DNA of 64,000 bases, from contig OY781040.1 of the NCBI GenBank assembly GCA_963676095.1, positions 4,030,001-4,094,000 on the forward strand. Direction: 5' to 3'. The notes below the pieces were generated by a model, which worked only from the letters and a program-made list of their open reading frames with translations, did not search any database and was not told where the DNA came from. Below, piece after piece: positions 10,356-20,271 of this stretch. The stretch's first letter is position 1, and every line of letters begins with the position of its first letter. Source of the stretch: G963676095 sp963676095. Its GTDB lineage: Bacteria > Bacteroidota > Bacteroidia > Bacteroidales > Prolixibacteraceae. The translations under genes and the position numbers were made by a program.

Positions 10356-11891
10356 ATGAAGAAATTAATATACATACTGATATTGTGCCAGGGAAGCCTT
10401 TTGCTGAGTTCTTGCAATGATTGGCTATCTGTGCTTCCGGAAAATGAGCAGGTTAGTGATGAGTATTGGACTTCAAAGGAGGAAGTTGAATCGGTCCTTT
10501 CATCCGGTTATGTTTACCTGAGAAGTGCCGTTCCTGAACTGATCGACTGGGGCGAATTAAGGGGAGGCTGTATCTATAATCAATATGGCAGTGACCTGCA
10601 AACATTTCAAATAAGCCCTGACGATGAGGATATCTGTAGCTGGGGCCCTTTATACAAAGTGATCAATATGGCCAATTCCGTATTGGCTAACGCGGAAACA
10701 GTCCGGGAGCGTGATGAAACCTTCGAGGAAGCAGTCATGAAATCGTACATGGCGGAAGCTTATTTTCTGAGGGCGCTTAGCTATTTCTACATTGTCAGGA
10801 ACTGGCGCGATGCTCCGTTGATCCTGGATCCATACGAGACAGATGAAATCAGCTATGAAAAGGAAAAATCTTCTGATGCCGAAATTATTGCTCAGATTAA
10901 GTCGGATATCAATGAGGCTTTGGCCACGGGTGCCGCTAAGGAAGTCTTTGATGAAGACTGGGAAACAAAGGGACGTGCAACAAAATGGGCCCTTGAAGCC
11001 CTGATGGCCGATGTTTGCCTGTGGGATGAAGATTATTCAACAGCGGTTATGAGCTGCAATGAGATTCTGGATGCAACTTCTTCATTCAGACCGGTTTTTG
11101 TTAGCGATCCTACGAAGTGGTATGAACTGTATTATCCAGGGAACAGCAACGAGTCTATTTTCGAGATCCAGTGGGACCAAAAAGACTATGACCAGTCGAA
11201 CGACCTGGCCACGAAATTCGGAAACAGTACACCTACTTATCTCTACACCGAAAACATGTTGCAGGATTTTATTACTGAAACAAATAAAACAGGCGTGGAT
11301 GACGCAGTCCGTACTATTTATGGCGGTTATCTCCCTGATACGGATGCTTCTGGCTACCAGAAGGCTACGATTGGTTATATCTGGAAATATTCAGGAATTG
11401 GTGTACAGGATCAGGTCCGTAATACAACAGACGAGCAAGACCCGAACTTTATTATTTATCGCGTGGCCGATGTGATGCTGATGAAAGCGGAGGCCATGGT
11501 GCTGATGAGCAGCGATACCTCGGGCTGGAGGGTCGCCGTGAACCTGATCAACCAGGTACGTACCCGCTCCAATCTGACTGAAATAAACCCACAGCTTGCT
11601 GAGGTAAGCGAAGGGGATATGCTCGAGTATATCCTGGATGAACGAAAAATGGAATTGGCCGGAGAAGGAAAAAGATGGTATGACGTTTTGAGGTTCGGGA
11701 AAAGAAACAGCTTTGAATATCGTGACAGGTTCCTGATTAATGAAGTGGTGCAATATAATAATACCGCGAATTCTTCCTGGATCCGTTCGGTACTTAAGGA
11801 CGACGACGCCCTCTATCTTCCGGTCTGGAGCGATGAGCTCGAGAATAATAAACTGCTGGAACAGAATCCTTACTATGGTATTGTTAACTAA
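10356..11891 (+). CDS. SusD/RagB-like lipoprotein
   Basis: This is the partner of the SusC at 7052, 511 residues long. The lipoprotein signal M-K-K-L-I-Y-I-L-I-L ends in L-S-S-C-N-D, with the lipidated Cys at 20. SusD features are the helical repeat motif A-Y-F-L-R-A-L-S-Y-F-Y (about 137-147), the A-D-V-M-L-M-K-A-E-A helix, and L-D-E-R-K-M-E-L-A-G-E-G-K-R-W-Y-D-V-L-R near residue 430, which is the most conserved SusD segment. Only 7 bases separate its stop from the next start, so the FAS1 gene behind it is in the same transcript. Confidence 0.95.
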   Translation: MKKLIYILILCQGSLLLSSCNDWLSVLPENEQVSDEYWTSKEEVESVLSSGYVYLRSAVPELIDWGELRGGCIYNQYGSDLQTFQISPDDEDICSWGPLYKVINMANSVLANAETVRERDETFEEAVMKSYMAEAYFLRALSYFYIVRNWRDAPLILDPYETDEISYEKEKSSDAEIIAQIKSDINEALATGAAKEVFDEDWETKGRATKWALEALMADVCLWDEDYSTAVMSCNEILDATSSFRPVFVSDPTKWYELYYPGNSNESIFEIQWDQKDYDQSNDLATKFGNSTPTYLYTENMLQDFITETNKTGVDDAVRTIYGGYLPDTDASGYQKATIGYIWKYSGIGVQDQVRNTTDEQDPNFIIYRVADVMLMKAEAMVLMSSDTSGWRVAVNLINQVRTRSNLTEINPQLAEVSEGDMLEYILDERKMELAGEGKRWYDVLRFGKRNSFEYRDRFLINEVVQYNNTANSSWIRSVLKDDDALYLPVWSDELENNKLLEQNPYYGIVN

Positions 11892-11898
11892 AAAATTT

Positions 11899-13599
11899 AT
11901 GGATATGATAAAAAAATATCTGATCATGTGTATGGCCCTGGTCTTCCTTTTTTCCTGCGATGATCCTTATGAAGACGATACTTATCAGGCCTATGACGAG
12001 TACCCTTCTGCAACTTACCTGGATACACGGCCCGAAGATTTTTCAATCTGGGTTGAGATACTCCATTATGCAGACCTGTACAACGCCGTGAACCAGGCAA
12101 GTGAGACATATACGCTGTTTGTCCCCGATAATGCCGCTGTGGAGAAATTTTATGAAAGTAAGGGGATTTCTTCCATTGAAGAACTTGATAAGGATTATGT
12201 CAGAGAGTTGGTTCAATACCATACAATTAATGCAGAAGTTACCCAAAAGTCTTTTCTGGAAGGAGGAAAGCTGACCACTCCAACCGTGTCCGGCGACTAC
12301 TTGTCGGTATCGTTTGGCGACGGTGATAGCGGAGGTGGGTTGAATTCCATTTATATCAACAATGAAGCACTGGTCACTGAAATGGCTAATGAAACCACTA
12401 ACGGGTTGGTTTATGTGCTTGACGCAGTCCTTACCCCTCTGGTTGAAACCTTGTACGACCGGCTGGAAGAAAACAATAATTATTCGATTTTCAGGCAGGC
12501 TGTGGAGATGTCGGGATGGGAGAAACGACTGGATGCTCCTTATGATACCGTTTATTCCGATCTGGGAGCTGTTTCTTACCTTAAAAAGAATTTCACGCTT
12601 CTTGTCGTTCCTGACAATGTTTACGCCAATGATGGCATCTCTGACATTAATAGCCTGGTCACGAAGCTGGGTGCCTCGTCTGATTATACAAGTGAAGATA
12701 ATGCCCTTTATAAATATGTGGGTTATCATATGATCAGTCAGACACAGTATGTTGAAGACCTGTTTCCCTTTGATGATAAAAGCGATTCGACGATTATCTG
12801 GAGCACACAGACTGCTAATCAGGTACTTTCAACCAACAGTGTGGCCGGGGGCCATTACATTAACTACACGGAAAGTGAAGGGACCGGCATCCAGCTGGTT
12901 GACGGGGGTACCGATATTGCTGCCAAAAACGGGATTATACAGGAAGTGGATGGCTATATGCCTGTTGTTTCTCCTGATCCGATGACTGTAGTCTGGGACC
13001 TCTGCGAGTACGACGATGTCGCTTCTGTCGTGAATACTTACGGGGCCGAGAATGACCTGGGCGACTGCTACCAGCAGTACCAGAGTACAGAGTACCAGGT
13101 CTCGCTGATGGGCGATGAAATTACCAGCTACACATGGGAAGCCAACAGCTCGTCAAGTACGGGAACCTGGGACCGACTGGGATATTTGTTAACCAAGGCC
13201 AACAGTGGGGCTACCGTAAATACATACGGAGCTTATAAGAACGATATGCTTATCGTTAACCTTGGCTACCTGGGATGGGTTTCCATGAATAGCCCGGTTA
13301 TACTTAAGGGCAAATACACGGTTGAACTCTATTATGCATGTGCCGGATCCCTCAGTGATTTTATCAACGGAGGGAGCAAATGCCAGTTTACGCTTGACGG
13401 AAAATCTTCCGAAGTATATATCTACGACGGGGCAAAGGCTTCGGTCGGGATTTACTCGATGACAATTTTCGATGAGATTGAGTTTGACAGCACTTCCGAA
13501 AAAACAATGAAGGTGCTTCTGATGGATTCGAGAGCAACTTCTCACAGCTCTTACCGTCTGCAGCTCGACTATGTTAAGTTTATTCCAGTAACAGACTAA
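11899..13599 (+). CDS. FAS1 domain lipoprotein
   Basis: This is a second fasciclin-type lipoprotein, about 566 residues. The open frame extends upstream to 11740 inside the SusD gene, but the ATG at 11899 (or 11905) begins a proper signal, M-I-K-K-Y-L-I-M-C-M-A ending in F-S-C-D-D, so the upstream part is discarded. FAS1 domain 1 covers residues about 40-195 (Y-T-L-F-V-P-D-N-A-A-V, then the Y-H-T-I-N motif) and domain 2 about 200-360 (F-T-L-L-V-V-P-D-N-V-Y, then Y-H-M-I). The C-terminal 170 residues are beta-rich and could be a carbohydrate-binding-like jelly roll; that is inference. The gene ends 10 bases before the next start. Confidence 0.86.
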   Translation: MDMIKKYLIMCMALVFLFSCDDPYEDDTYQAYDEYPSATYLDTRPEDFSIWVEILHYADLYNAVNQASETYTLFVPDNAAVEKFYESKGISSIEELDKDYVRELVQYHTINAEVTQKSFLEGGKLTTPTVSGDYLSVSFGDGDSGGGLNSIYINNEALVTEMANETTNGLVYVLDAVLTPLVETLYDRLEENNNYSIFRQAVEMSGWEKRLDAPYDTVYSDLGAVSYLKKNFTLLVVPDNVYANDGISDINSLVTKLGASSDYTSEDNALYKYVGYHMISQTQYVEDLFPFDDKSDSTIIWSTQTANQVLSTNSVAGGHYINYTESEGTGIQLVDGGTDIAAKNGIIQEVDGYMPVVSPDPMTVVWDLCEYDDVASVVNTYGAENDLGDCYQQYQSTEYQVSLMGDEITSYTWEANSSSSTGTWDRLGYLLTKANSGATVNTYGAYKNDMLIVNLGYLGWVSMNSPVILKGKYTVELYYACAGSLSDFINGGSKCQFTLDGKSSEVYIYDGAKASVGIYSMTIFDEIEFDSTSEKTMKVLLMDSRATSHSSYRLQLDYVKFIPVTD

Positions 13600-13609
13600 T
13601 AATCCGGAA

Positions 13610-15322
13610 ATGAAGAGAATATATTCAATACTGATAGCTTCGGTCACTTTGCTTCTTCCTTTTTCGTGCAGCGATAAATGGGACGACCATTATTCAAAGG
13701 AGGATGTTGTGGTTAACAGTGACGTGGTAACTGTTGTGGATAGCAACGCTAAAGATTATATCAAATCGGCAAGCGACCTGAGTTCCGTTGCCAGTCTTTT
13801 TGAGGAACATGGCATCTTTGACAAGATGGACTCAAAAAATCAAATGTTTACGGTCCTGGTCTATTCGAACGGGACCATGGCTGATGCGACGATTGACGAT
13901 CCTGATTTTTTTGCAGAGACCTGCGTTTGCGATTTATCGATAACGCCTACGAAGATGACTGACGGTCTTTCCATTCAGATGTGGAACGGAAAATACTTGT
14001 CAGTCTCGGTCGATGAAAGCGCTTCCGGTGAAAATATCTATATCGCTGATTCGAGGATCAAAGGTATTGTTCAGACGAATAATGGGTATATATATATCAT
14101 GGAATCGCCAATTTATGCCCCTAAATCGCTTTATGAATATCTGACAGGACTGGGAGACAATTACTCCATGTTCAAAGAGATGGTGTTTAGTTATGAGGAA
14201 AAGGTCTTTGACCGGGAGAACAGTATCCCAAAAGGTGTTGATGCCACGGGAAATACTGTTTACGACTCGGTTTTTGTTACAAAAAATACCCTGATGGACC
14301 GCTATAATTCGGGGGGGTCGGAAACCTGGAACATGCGCTCGGAATACTACTCGTCAACTTTGTTAATACCATCCAATGATTTGATCACAAATGCCCTGGG
14401 TAACGCTTATTCGTATGTCCGTGATGCCCTGAACCGCGAGCCGACAGAGAGCGACTCAACCAAATTCAGGGAATGGATTATCAAATCTTCTTTTTATAAT
14501 TATGTGCTGACCCCGGAAGACCTTGATGGCGAAACTGACCTTTATTCTGTGGCCGGTTACCAGGACGATGCAACGGCCTCTACTGCTGGAGTCCAGTGGA
14601 GACCGACAGTTCAAAAAGTAAATGCTGCCCAGCCCGTAGAATTAAGTAATGGTGTCGCTTATTACGAGACCAGCCTGAAAATCCCGAATAACGTGGTCGT
14701 TTATCGTATCAAAAACCGTTTTTATGTCTGGGAAAACTGTAGTGAAGCCGAAAAAGCGGAATATTTCAAATGGACCAATCTTGAAAATCCCGACATTTAC
14801 GACAACGGTTCGTTCGGTCCTCTTGGGACCTGGCCGGCAGTTTATTACAAATGTCTGAGGGCTTACCCGACCGAGGAAGCTACAACGAATAAGCTTCCTG
14901 TATCCTTGGAATATACCGGCATTTCGCTGAATGAAGACGGAACGATCTCGGTGGTGAAGGTCCCGCCCGGAGAATACTACCTGCGTATGGGATTCCAGTC
15001 GAACAAATATCCCTGGAGGTTAAATATTTATTTCAACGATGAGCTGGTAGCAGAAGATGTTAATCCCAATAATGCTCATTACGACAGGACCGCTTTAGGT
15101 TACCCGGAAGGATACAATTATAAGGACTGGTATTCCACATCCAATAAGGCAGCTTATTACGATTGTGACGGGATGGATATTGCAACCGTTACCGTTACAG
15201 GTACGGAGTTGCAGTCCATTAAACTAAAGATGGTCAGTAATGATATGACACAGGGGTCAGGAAGCAAATACCGGATGATTCTTTATTGCTGGACACTTAG
15301 GCCTACGGACAATAATTATTAA
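13610..15322 (+). CDS. FAS1-like surface lipoprotein
   Basis: This 570-residue lipoprotein has signal M-K-R-I-Y-S-I-L-I-A-S ending P-F-S-C-S-D-K-W-D-D-H-Y. The W-D-D-H-Y start of the mature protein is typical of FAS1/SusCD-linked lipoproteins. A weak fasciclin domain is seen around residues 50-175 (S-S-V-A-S-L-F-E-E-H-G, F-T-V-L-V-Y-S-N), and a second degenerate one around 180-330. The C-terminal third is beta-rich, ends in L-R-P-T-D-N-N-Y, and resembles the end region of the preceding FAS1 gene. It probably arose by duplication and acts with the SusCD pair that follows, 8 bases on. The exact ligand is unknown. Confidence 0.78.
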   Translation: MKRIYSILIASVTLLLPFSCSDKWDDHYSKEDVVVNSDVVTVVDSNAKDYIKSASDLSSVASLFEEHGIFDKMDSKNQMFTVLVYSNGTMADATIDDPDFFAETCVCDLSITPTKMTDGLSIQMWNGKYLSVSVDESASGENIYIADSRIKGIVQTNNGYIYIMESPIYAPKSLYEYLTGLGDNYSMFKEMVFSYEEKVFDRENSIPKGVDATGNTVYDSVFVTKNTLMDRYNSGGSETWNMRSEYYSSTLLIPSNDLITNALGNAYSYVRDALNREPTESDSTKFREWIIKSSFYNYVLTPEDLDGETDLYSVAGYQDDATASTAGVQWRPTVQKVNAAQPVELSNGVAYYETSLKIPNNVVVYRIKNRFYVWENCSEAEKAEYFKWTNLENPDIYDNGSFGPLGTWPAVYYKCLRAYPTEEATTNKLPVSLEYTGISLNEDGTISVVKVPPGEYYLRMGFQSNKYPWRLNIYFNDELVAEDVNPNNAHYDRTALGYPEGYNYKDWYSTSNKAAYYDCDGMDIATVTVTGTELQSIKLKMVSNDMTQGSGSKYRMILYCWTLRPTDNNY

Positions 15323-15329
15323 TGTTAAG

Positions 15330-18300
15330 ATGCTGAACATGACAAGATACAGAATTTTATTTGCAATATTGCTTATGGTCTTTGCCTGTGGACTATCGGC
15401 ACAGACGATCACCGTTAAGGGGAAGGTTACAGGACCAGACAAGCTTCCGGTTAAAGGGGCGGTAATCTCGCTTACCGGGGCCGGACGCTCAGTCCAGACT
15501 GATGAATCGGGAGAGTTTCAGGTCGAAACGACTAACCCTCAGGGGATAATATCTGTTTCGGCAGAGGGATTTTATGAAATGGCACAGCCTCTTGTAAATC
15601 GTACTGAGGTTAAGTTTGTTTTGGTTCCCGGCGACAAATCGAAATATAATGAGGAATTGGTACTTCCTTTCAGACAGGGAAGTTCCGGGGAAAAGACTTC
15701 TGCCTCGGAAAATATATCAAAAAAAGACCTTGGTCGTGGGATTACCCTTGAAAGTGCTATGCAGGGAGAGATTGCAGGATTGCGTATCGTTGATAAAAGC
15801 GGTATGCCGGGGGAAGGCGCTTATATAAACCTCCGGGGGATCAGGACCCTGATCAGCGATAACATGCCGCTGATTGTGATTAATGGGGTGCCTTATATGC
15901 CCGATTCCAGGGAATCGCCCGTGATCGGAGGCTATTCCAGAGGTCTGTTCCGTCCCTGGGACCTGAACGACATCCAGAACATCACGGTGTTGAAAGGCGC
16001 TGATGCCGCTGTTTACGGGTCTCTCGGGTCGAACGGGGTCATTCTGATCGAAACTGACGGTACCGCTTCTGATAATCTGGATACCCGGATCACTTTCTCC
16101 GGTCAGTATGGGTTGAACTGGAACAATAAAACCCTTCCTCTTTTGGGAGTCGATGAATACAAGTCATATGTTTCTGATATCGGGATGACTTATTACGACG
16201 ATATGCAGGACCTGCTTAACGATTATCCTTTTCTGAAGGATGATCCGGACTACTATTATAACTACCTCTATGATAACAATACCAACTGGCAAAAGGAAAT
16301 CTATACACCTTCGGCTGTTACCGACAATGTATTGCGGGTGGAAGGTGGAGATGCTGTTGCCAAATACGACATTTCCCTCGGATATATGAGAAATGGAGGA
16401 GTGGTTGACAATACGATGAGTAACCGCTATCAGACACAGATCAATACGAATATGATGATCAACCGTAAGCTGGAACTGTTTGCAACTGTGGGACTGGCTT
16501 ATATGCAGGGCGATTTTCAGGAACAGGGAATGATCGGGGCCACAAATCCGGTTTTGGTCGCTTACAATAAATCGCCCTTGCTTAGTCCTTATAAAAAGGA
16601 CGATGACGGAAGCGTTCTTGATGAGTACGACATTTACCGTTATGGGGTAAGTAACCCTGTGGCTATTGTAAATACCCTGGTAGCTAAAAATAAGCAGTAT
16701 GATGTAAACCTCCGGCTCGGGTTAAATTACCGGATGAACGAGAACCTGATGTTTTCCGGTATCGTTGGCCTTTATTACAACTACAATCAGGAGAACGTCT
16801 TTATTCCGGGGGTGACCGATATGACCGTGATCCCGATGAATAACGATCTTGCCGAGAATACAGTACGCGACGGGGTTGGAGAGGCTAAAAACATGTATTA
16901 TAATCTGAGTGCTTATTACAATAAGATTTTCAATGATATCCACGCTGTGAATATTTCTGCCGGAATTCAGTTACTGCGGAGTCATAAAGAGTACGATGCC
17001 GGGGCGGGTTACAATACGGCAAACGATTTCTACCAGACGCTGGACTATGTCGAAAGCGGGAGTGAATCGTTTTATGGTTATATTGACGACTGGAACTGGA
17101 TGAACTTTTATGCCCATGGCGATTATACCTGGAAAAGCCTGATCCGGACTTCACTGAATGTTGGTATCGACGGCTCTTCGTCATCCGGCTCCGATGCAAA
17201 CCGCTTCGGTATATTTCCTTCTGCCGGTGTTACTTTTATGGCAAAAAACCTGAAGAGCCTTGCAAATTCTTCATTCCTGAATAAAATGGATTTTCGTGCC
17301 GGCTATGGACTGACAGGGAACAGCCGTTTTTCATCCAATTACGGTAAAAACTATTACCATAGCGCCCAGTTCCAGTCCCTGTCGGGAATTGTCCGTTCAA
17401 ACATTCCCAATACCAGGTTAAAGTGGGAAGAAACCAAACAACTTGATCTTGGGATGGACTTGTCTTTGTTGAGGCACCGGATCGATTTTTCATTCGACTA
17501 TTACAAGGCTAAGTCTGACCATGTTCTGTTTGCACAGCCTATTTCTTCCGTGTTTGGTTCGTCCAGCTACTATATAAATACTTCAAAACTGGAGAATCAT
17601 GGACTGGAAGTGGCAATGAGTGCGGCCTTAATCCAGACTAAAAATTTCGAATGGATCGTTGGCGGAAATATCGCCACGACTAAAAGCAAGTTGGTTTCAT
17701 TGGGCGGTGTAACAGAGAATATTACCTCCTTCAGCGATGGCGCCGAAGTGGTTTCCATGGTTGGAGAGAAGCCTTACTGCTTTTACGGGTATGTTTCTGA
17801 CGGGGTGTTTTCAACATCAGAAGAAGCTTCTGCAGCGAATCTTACCGACTGGAAAGGGGATGCTTACGGTGCCGGAGATATCCATTACCATGATGTGAAC
17901 CGTGACGGGGTGATAGACGATGAAGACAAACAGATCCTGGGATCTGCAATTCCCGATTTTTTCGGTGGCTTCAATACCTCCCTGAGGGTAGGTAACTTTG
18001 GGTTATCTGCAGAGTTTATCTATTCCGTCGGGAATGATGCCTATAATGGGGTAAGGCGATCGATCGAGGCAATGGCGAATTTCAATAACCAGTCGGAAGC
18101 GGTGGCCAACCGCTGGCAGCTTGAAGGACAGATTACCGATATTCCACGTGCCGTTTACGGCGATCCGATGGAAAATAATGCCTTTTCTTCCAGGTGGATC
18201 GAAAAAGCATCGTTCCTGAAATTGAAAACAGTTACGCTTAGCTATGATTTCGATAAGAAATTTCTCGATTTTTTCCGTTCAGGGACGATTTACCTCACAG

Positions 18301-18443
18301 GAGAAAACCTTTTTACCTGGACAGACTACCTGGGACTGGATCCGGAATTTTCTTATTCTTACAGTGAAGCCATGCAGGGAATGGATTACGCAAAGGTGAT
18401 CATACCTCATTGTGTGAAATTTGGCTTTAACCTGAAATTCTAA
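15330..18443 (+). CDS. SusC-like TonB-dependent receptor, complete
   Basis: This is a third SusC-type transporter, 1037 residues. The start is ATG 15330; the ATG at 15339 (M-T-R-Y-R) is an alternative nine bases on. The signal peptide ends G-L-S-A-Q-T. A CarboxypepD_reg-like domain spans about 25-95 (V-K-G-K-V-T-G-P-D-K-L-P-V-K-G-A), and the plug is marked by L-E-S-A-M-Q-G-E-I-A-G-L-R-I, Y-I-N-L-R-G-I-R-T and P-L-I-V-I-N-G-V-P-Y. The barrel carries D-V-N-R-D-G-V-I-D-D-E-D and ends F-G-F-N-L-K-F. It is diverged from the SusC at 7052, so the operon holds two non-identical transporters that may take related but different ligands. SusD follows after 81 bases. Confidence 0.94.
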   Translation: MLNMTRYRILFAILLMVFACGLSAQTITVKGKVTGPDKLPVKGAVISLTGAGRSVQTDESGEFQVETTNPQGIISVSAEGFYEMAQPLVNRTEVKFVLVPGDKSKYNEELVLPFRQGSSGEKTSASENISKKDLGRGITLESAMQGEIAGLRIVDKSGMPGEGAYINLRGIRTLISDNMPLIVINGVPYMPDSRESPVIGGYSRGLFRPWDLNDIQNITVLKGADAAVYGSLGSNGVILIETDGTASDNLDTRITFSGQYGLNWNNKTLPLLGVDEYKSYVSDIGMTYYDDMQDLLNDYPFLKDDPDYYYNYLYDNNTNWQKEIYTPSAVTDNVLRVEGGDAVAKYDISLGYMRNGGVVDNTMSNRYQTQINTNMMINRKLELFATVGLAYMQGDFQEQGMIGATNPVLVAYNKSPLLSPYKKDDDGSVLDEYDIYRYGVSNPVAIVNTLVAKNKQYDVNLRLGLNYRMNENLMFSGIVGLYYNYNQENVFIPGVTDMTVIPMNNDLAENTVRDGVGEAKNMYYNLSAYYNKIFNDIHAVNISAGIQLLRSHKEYDAGAGYNTANDFYQTLDYVESGSESFYGYIDDWNWMNFYAHGDYTWKSLIRTSLNVGIDGSSSSGSDANRFGIFPSAGVTFMAKNLKSLANSSFLNKMDFRAGYGLTGNSRFSSNYGKNYYHSAQFQSLSGIVRSNIPNTRLKWEETKQLDLGMDLSLLRHRIDFSFDYYKAKSDHVLFAQPISSVFGSSSYYINTSKLENHGLEVAMSAALIQTKNFEWIVGGNIATTKSKLVSLGGVTENITSFSDGAEVVSMVGEKPYCFYGYVSDGVFSTSEEASAANLTDWKGDAYGAGDIHYHDVNRDGVIDDEDKQILGSAIPDFFGGFNTSLRVGNFGLSAEFIYSVGNDAYNGVRRSIEAMANFNNQSEAVANRWQLEGQITDIPRAVYGDPMENNAFSSRWIEKASFLKLKTVTLSYDFDKKFLDFFRSGTIYLTGENLFTWTDYLGLDPEFSYSYSEAMQGMDYAKVIIPHCVKFGFNLKF

Positions 18444-18524
18444 ATGCCGCTTCTCCTATGGTTTTTGTTGATAAACAGCTTTTATGGACCAGGGATAAGG
18501 CAATAAAAATTAAAAAATAGTCAC

Positions 18525-20153
18525 ATGAAGAAAATAATAAATTATAGCATACCGGTACTGATAATGCTGTTCATGATGGGTTGCGATCAATATTTCGACA
18601 CAAACCCGGATGATATTATTGATACGGATGATTATATCAGTTCGCAGAGTGAGATGTATTCGGGGTATCTCGGGATCATCACGAAAATGCAGGAAGTTGG
18701 CGATCAGTCCATCTTCCTGACAGATACCAGGGGAGACTTTCTTGTGCCTACCTCAAACGCACCTGAAGAACTGTGGAATATTTACAACTACGAAAATACC
18801 GACGGCAATTCGTTTGCCGATCCTTCCGGTTATTATGCTGTGATCATTGCTTGTAATGATTATTTTCAGAAAATGTTCGAATATAAGGATGAGGTCGGCG
18901 ATGCTATGGATGAGTCAACGGAGAGTAATTTTAATGCTTTGATAAGCGGGGTATTACGGATTAAAGCCTGGGCTTACCTGACCCTCGGGAAAATTTATGG
19001 AAAGGCAATTTATTTCGATGATCCGGTAGCAGATCTTAAAGATTTGAGTGATTCCGGTGTTTTTACAGAACTTTCCTCATTGGACGCTGTCGTGGATAAA
19101 TGTTTCGATCTGTTGGACGTGGGAATGAACGGGATTGACGGGACCAACGTGATGGACTGGGGGCTATGGCTCGATCCGGAGGATCCTGATAACTCGTCTT
19201 ATGTTTCCTGGGACTATATTACCCCGGATTACCTGTGCCTGCGTTCGGAGCTTTGTCTGCTGGCGGGAAGGGATTATGCCTGGGTACGTGAGCAGATCCT
19301 GGAACTTTTATATGAAACGTTTAACGACGATGGCTATAAATACCGGCTGAATGCCGGGTTTACCAATAATTATTACCGGGTTTTTGCGGAAGGAAGCTTC
19401 TATAGCAGGGAGACGATCTCTTCTGTTATTTATGATTATTCAAACAATCAGACCAATAATGTGATTACCTACTTCGGCAAGCGTTCGCCCGCAAAATACC
19501 TGTTCCGTCCTTCCTCCTATGCAATGGGAAAATACGGAGAGGATGATACCCGTTCGTGGGGAACCTATTTTACGGTCCAGGACGGAGATACTGTTGTGAC
19601 TAAATATCATATCAATTACAGGTGGAGACAGCCTTATCAAAGCGATGCAAGCATTCCGCTCCAAAGGGGGCACGACCTTCATTTTATGCTGGCAGAAGCT
19701 GAAAACCACCTGGGACACTGGGATCAGGCCGCCGCGGTCCTGAATGGCGGTATTGCCGGACGTTTTACTTCGCTGATAGTCGATACAACACAGGTGGGGT
19801 GGGATTATCGTTACCAGAGTTTTATCGATAATTCCTCATACCCGAACATCGGGATTTGCGGATGTGTAAATGCTACCCAGCACGATCTCCCCAAACCTAC
19901 GGATGATGGTTACGACCTAACCGAGGATGAACGGATTAAAGTTTATGATATGGCGCTGCTCGATGAAATGTTGCTCGAATACGCTGCCGAAGGCCGTTCT
20001 TATGGGATGATGCTAAGAATGGCCAGACGATATAACGACTACTCGATCATTGCAGACCGGGTATGCCCCAAGTACCCGCTATCGGAAAGAGAATCGGTTC
20101 GTTCGGCTATTATGTCCGGGGGCTATTATGTTGACTGGGATCTGGGGTATTAG
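18525..20153 (+). CDS. SusD/RagB-like lipoprotein
   Basis: This is the last gene of the FAS1/SusCD operon, 542 residues. The signal M-K-K-I-I-N-Y-S-I-P-V-L-I-M ends M-M-G-C-D-Q-Y-F-D-T, with the lipidated Cys near 20. The SusD-type helix V-L-R-I-K-A-W-A-Y-L-T-L-G-K-I-Y-G (about 146-162) and the late L-D-E-M-L-L-E-Y-A-A-E-G-R-S-Y motif (about 488) support the family. The conserved Arg-rich segment is weaker than in the two other SusD proteins here, so it is the most diverged of the three. A terminator lies 30 bases downstream. Confidence 0.9.
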   Translation: MKKIINYSIPVLIMLFMMGCDQYFDTNPDDIIDTDDYISSQSEMYSGYLGIITKMQEVGDQSIFLTDTRGDFLVPTSNAPEELWNIYNYENTDGNSFADPSGYYAVIIACNDYFQKMFEYKDEVGDAMDESTESNFNALISGVLRIKAWAYLTLGKIYGKAIYFDDPVADLKDLSDSGVFTELSSLDAVVDKCFDLLDVGMNGIDGTNVMDWGLWLDPEDPDNSSYVSWDYITPDYLCLRSELCLLAGRDYAWVREQILELLYETFNDDGYKYRLNAGFTNNYYRVFAEGSFYSRETISSVIYDYSNNQTNNVITYFGKRSPAKYLFRPSSYAMGKYGEDDTRSWGTYFTVQDGDTVVTKYHINYRWRQPYQSDASIPLQRGHDLHFMLAEAENHLGHWDQAAAVLNGGIAGRFTSLIVDTTQVGWDYRYQSFIDNSSYPNIGICGCVNATQHDLPKPTDDGYDLTEDERIKVYDMALLDEMLLEYAAEGRSYGMMLRMARRYNDYSIIADRVCPKYPLSERESVRSAIMSGGYYVDWDLGY

Positions 20154-20182
20154 CCATTGTTTGTTCTTAACTATGGCTAGCT

Positions 20183-20238
20183 GAAGAATCCCTTCTGCCT
20201 CCTGTTAAATAAAAGGCAGGGGGGTTCTTCGTTTTTAT
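20183..20238 (+). terminator. Intrinsic terminator of the FAS1/SusCD operon
   Basis: GAAGAATCCCTTCTGCCT pairs imperfectly with AGGCAGGGGGGTTCTTC across a short A/T-rich loop and is followed by GTTTTTATT. It ends the seven-gene operon and also lies just past the 3' end of the convergent minus-strand operon, so it may serve both. Confidence 0.75.
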
Positions 20239-20271
20239 TGAAAAGAATCAACATCTCATGTGCTAAAATCT

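Noticed and set aside
12043..12729. 228-codon open frame on the minus strand
   Set aside because: It lies wholly inside the FAS1 gene on the other strand and has no recognisable protein features.
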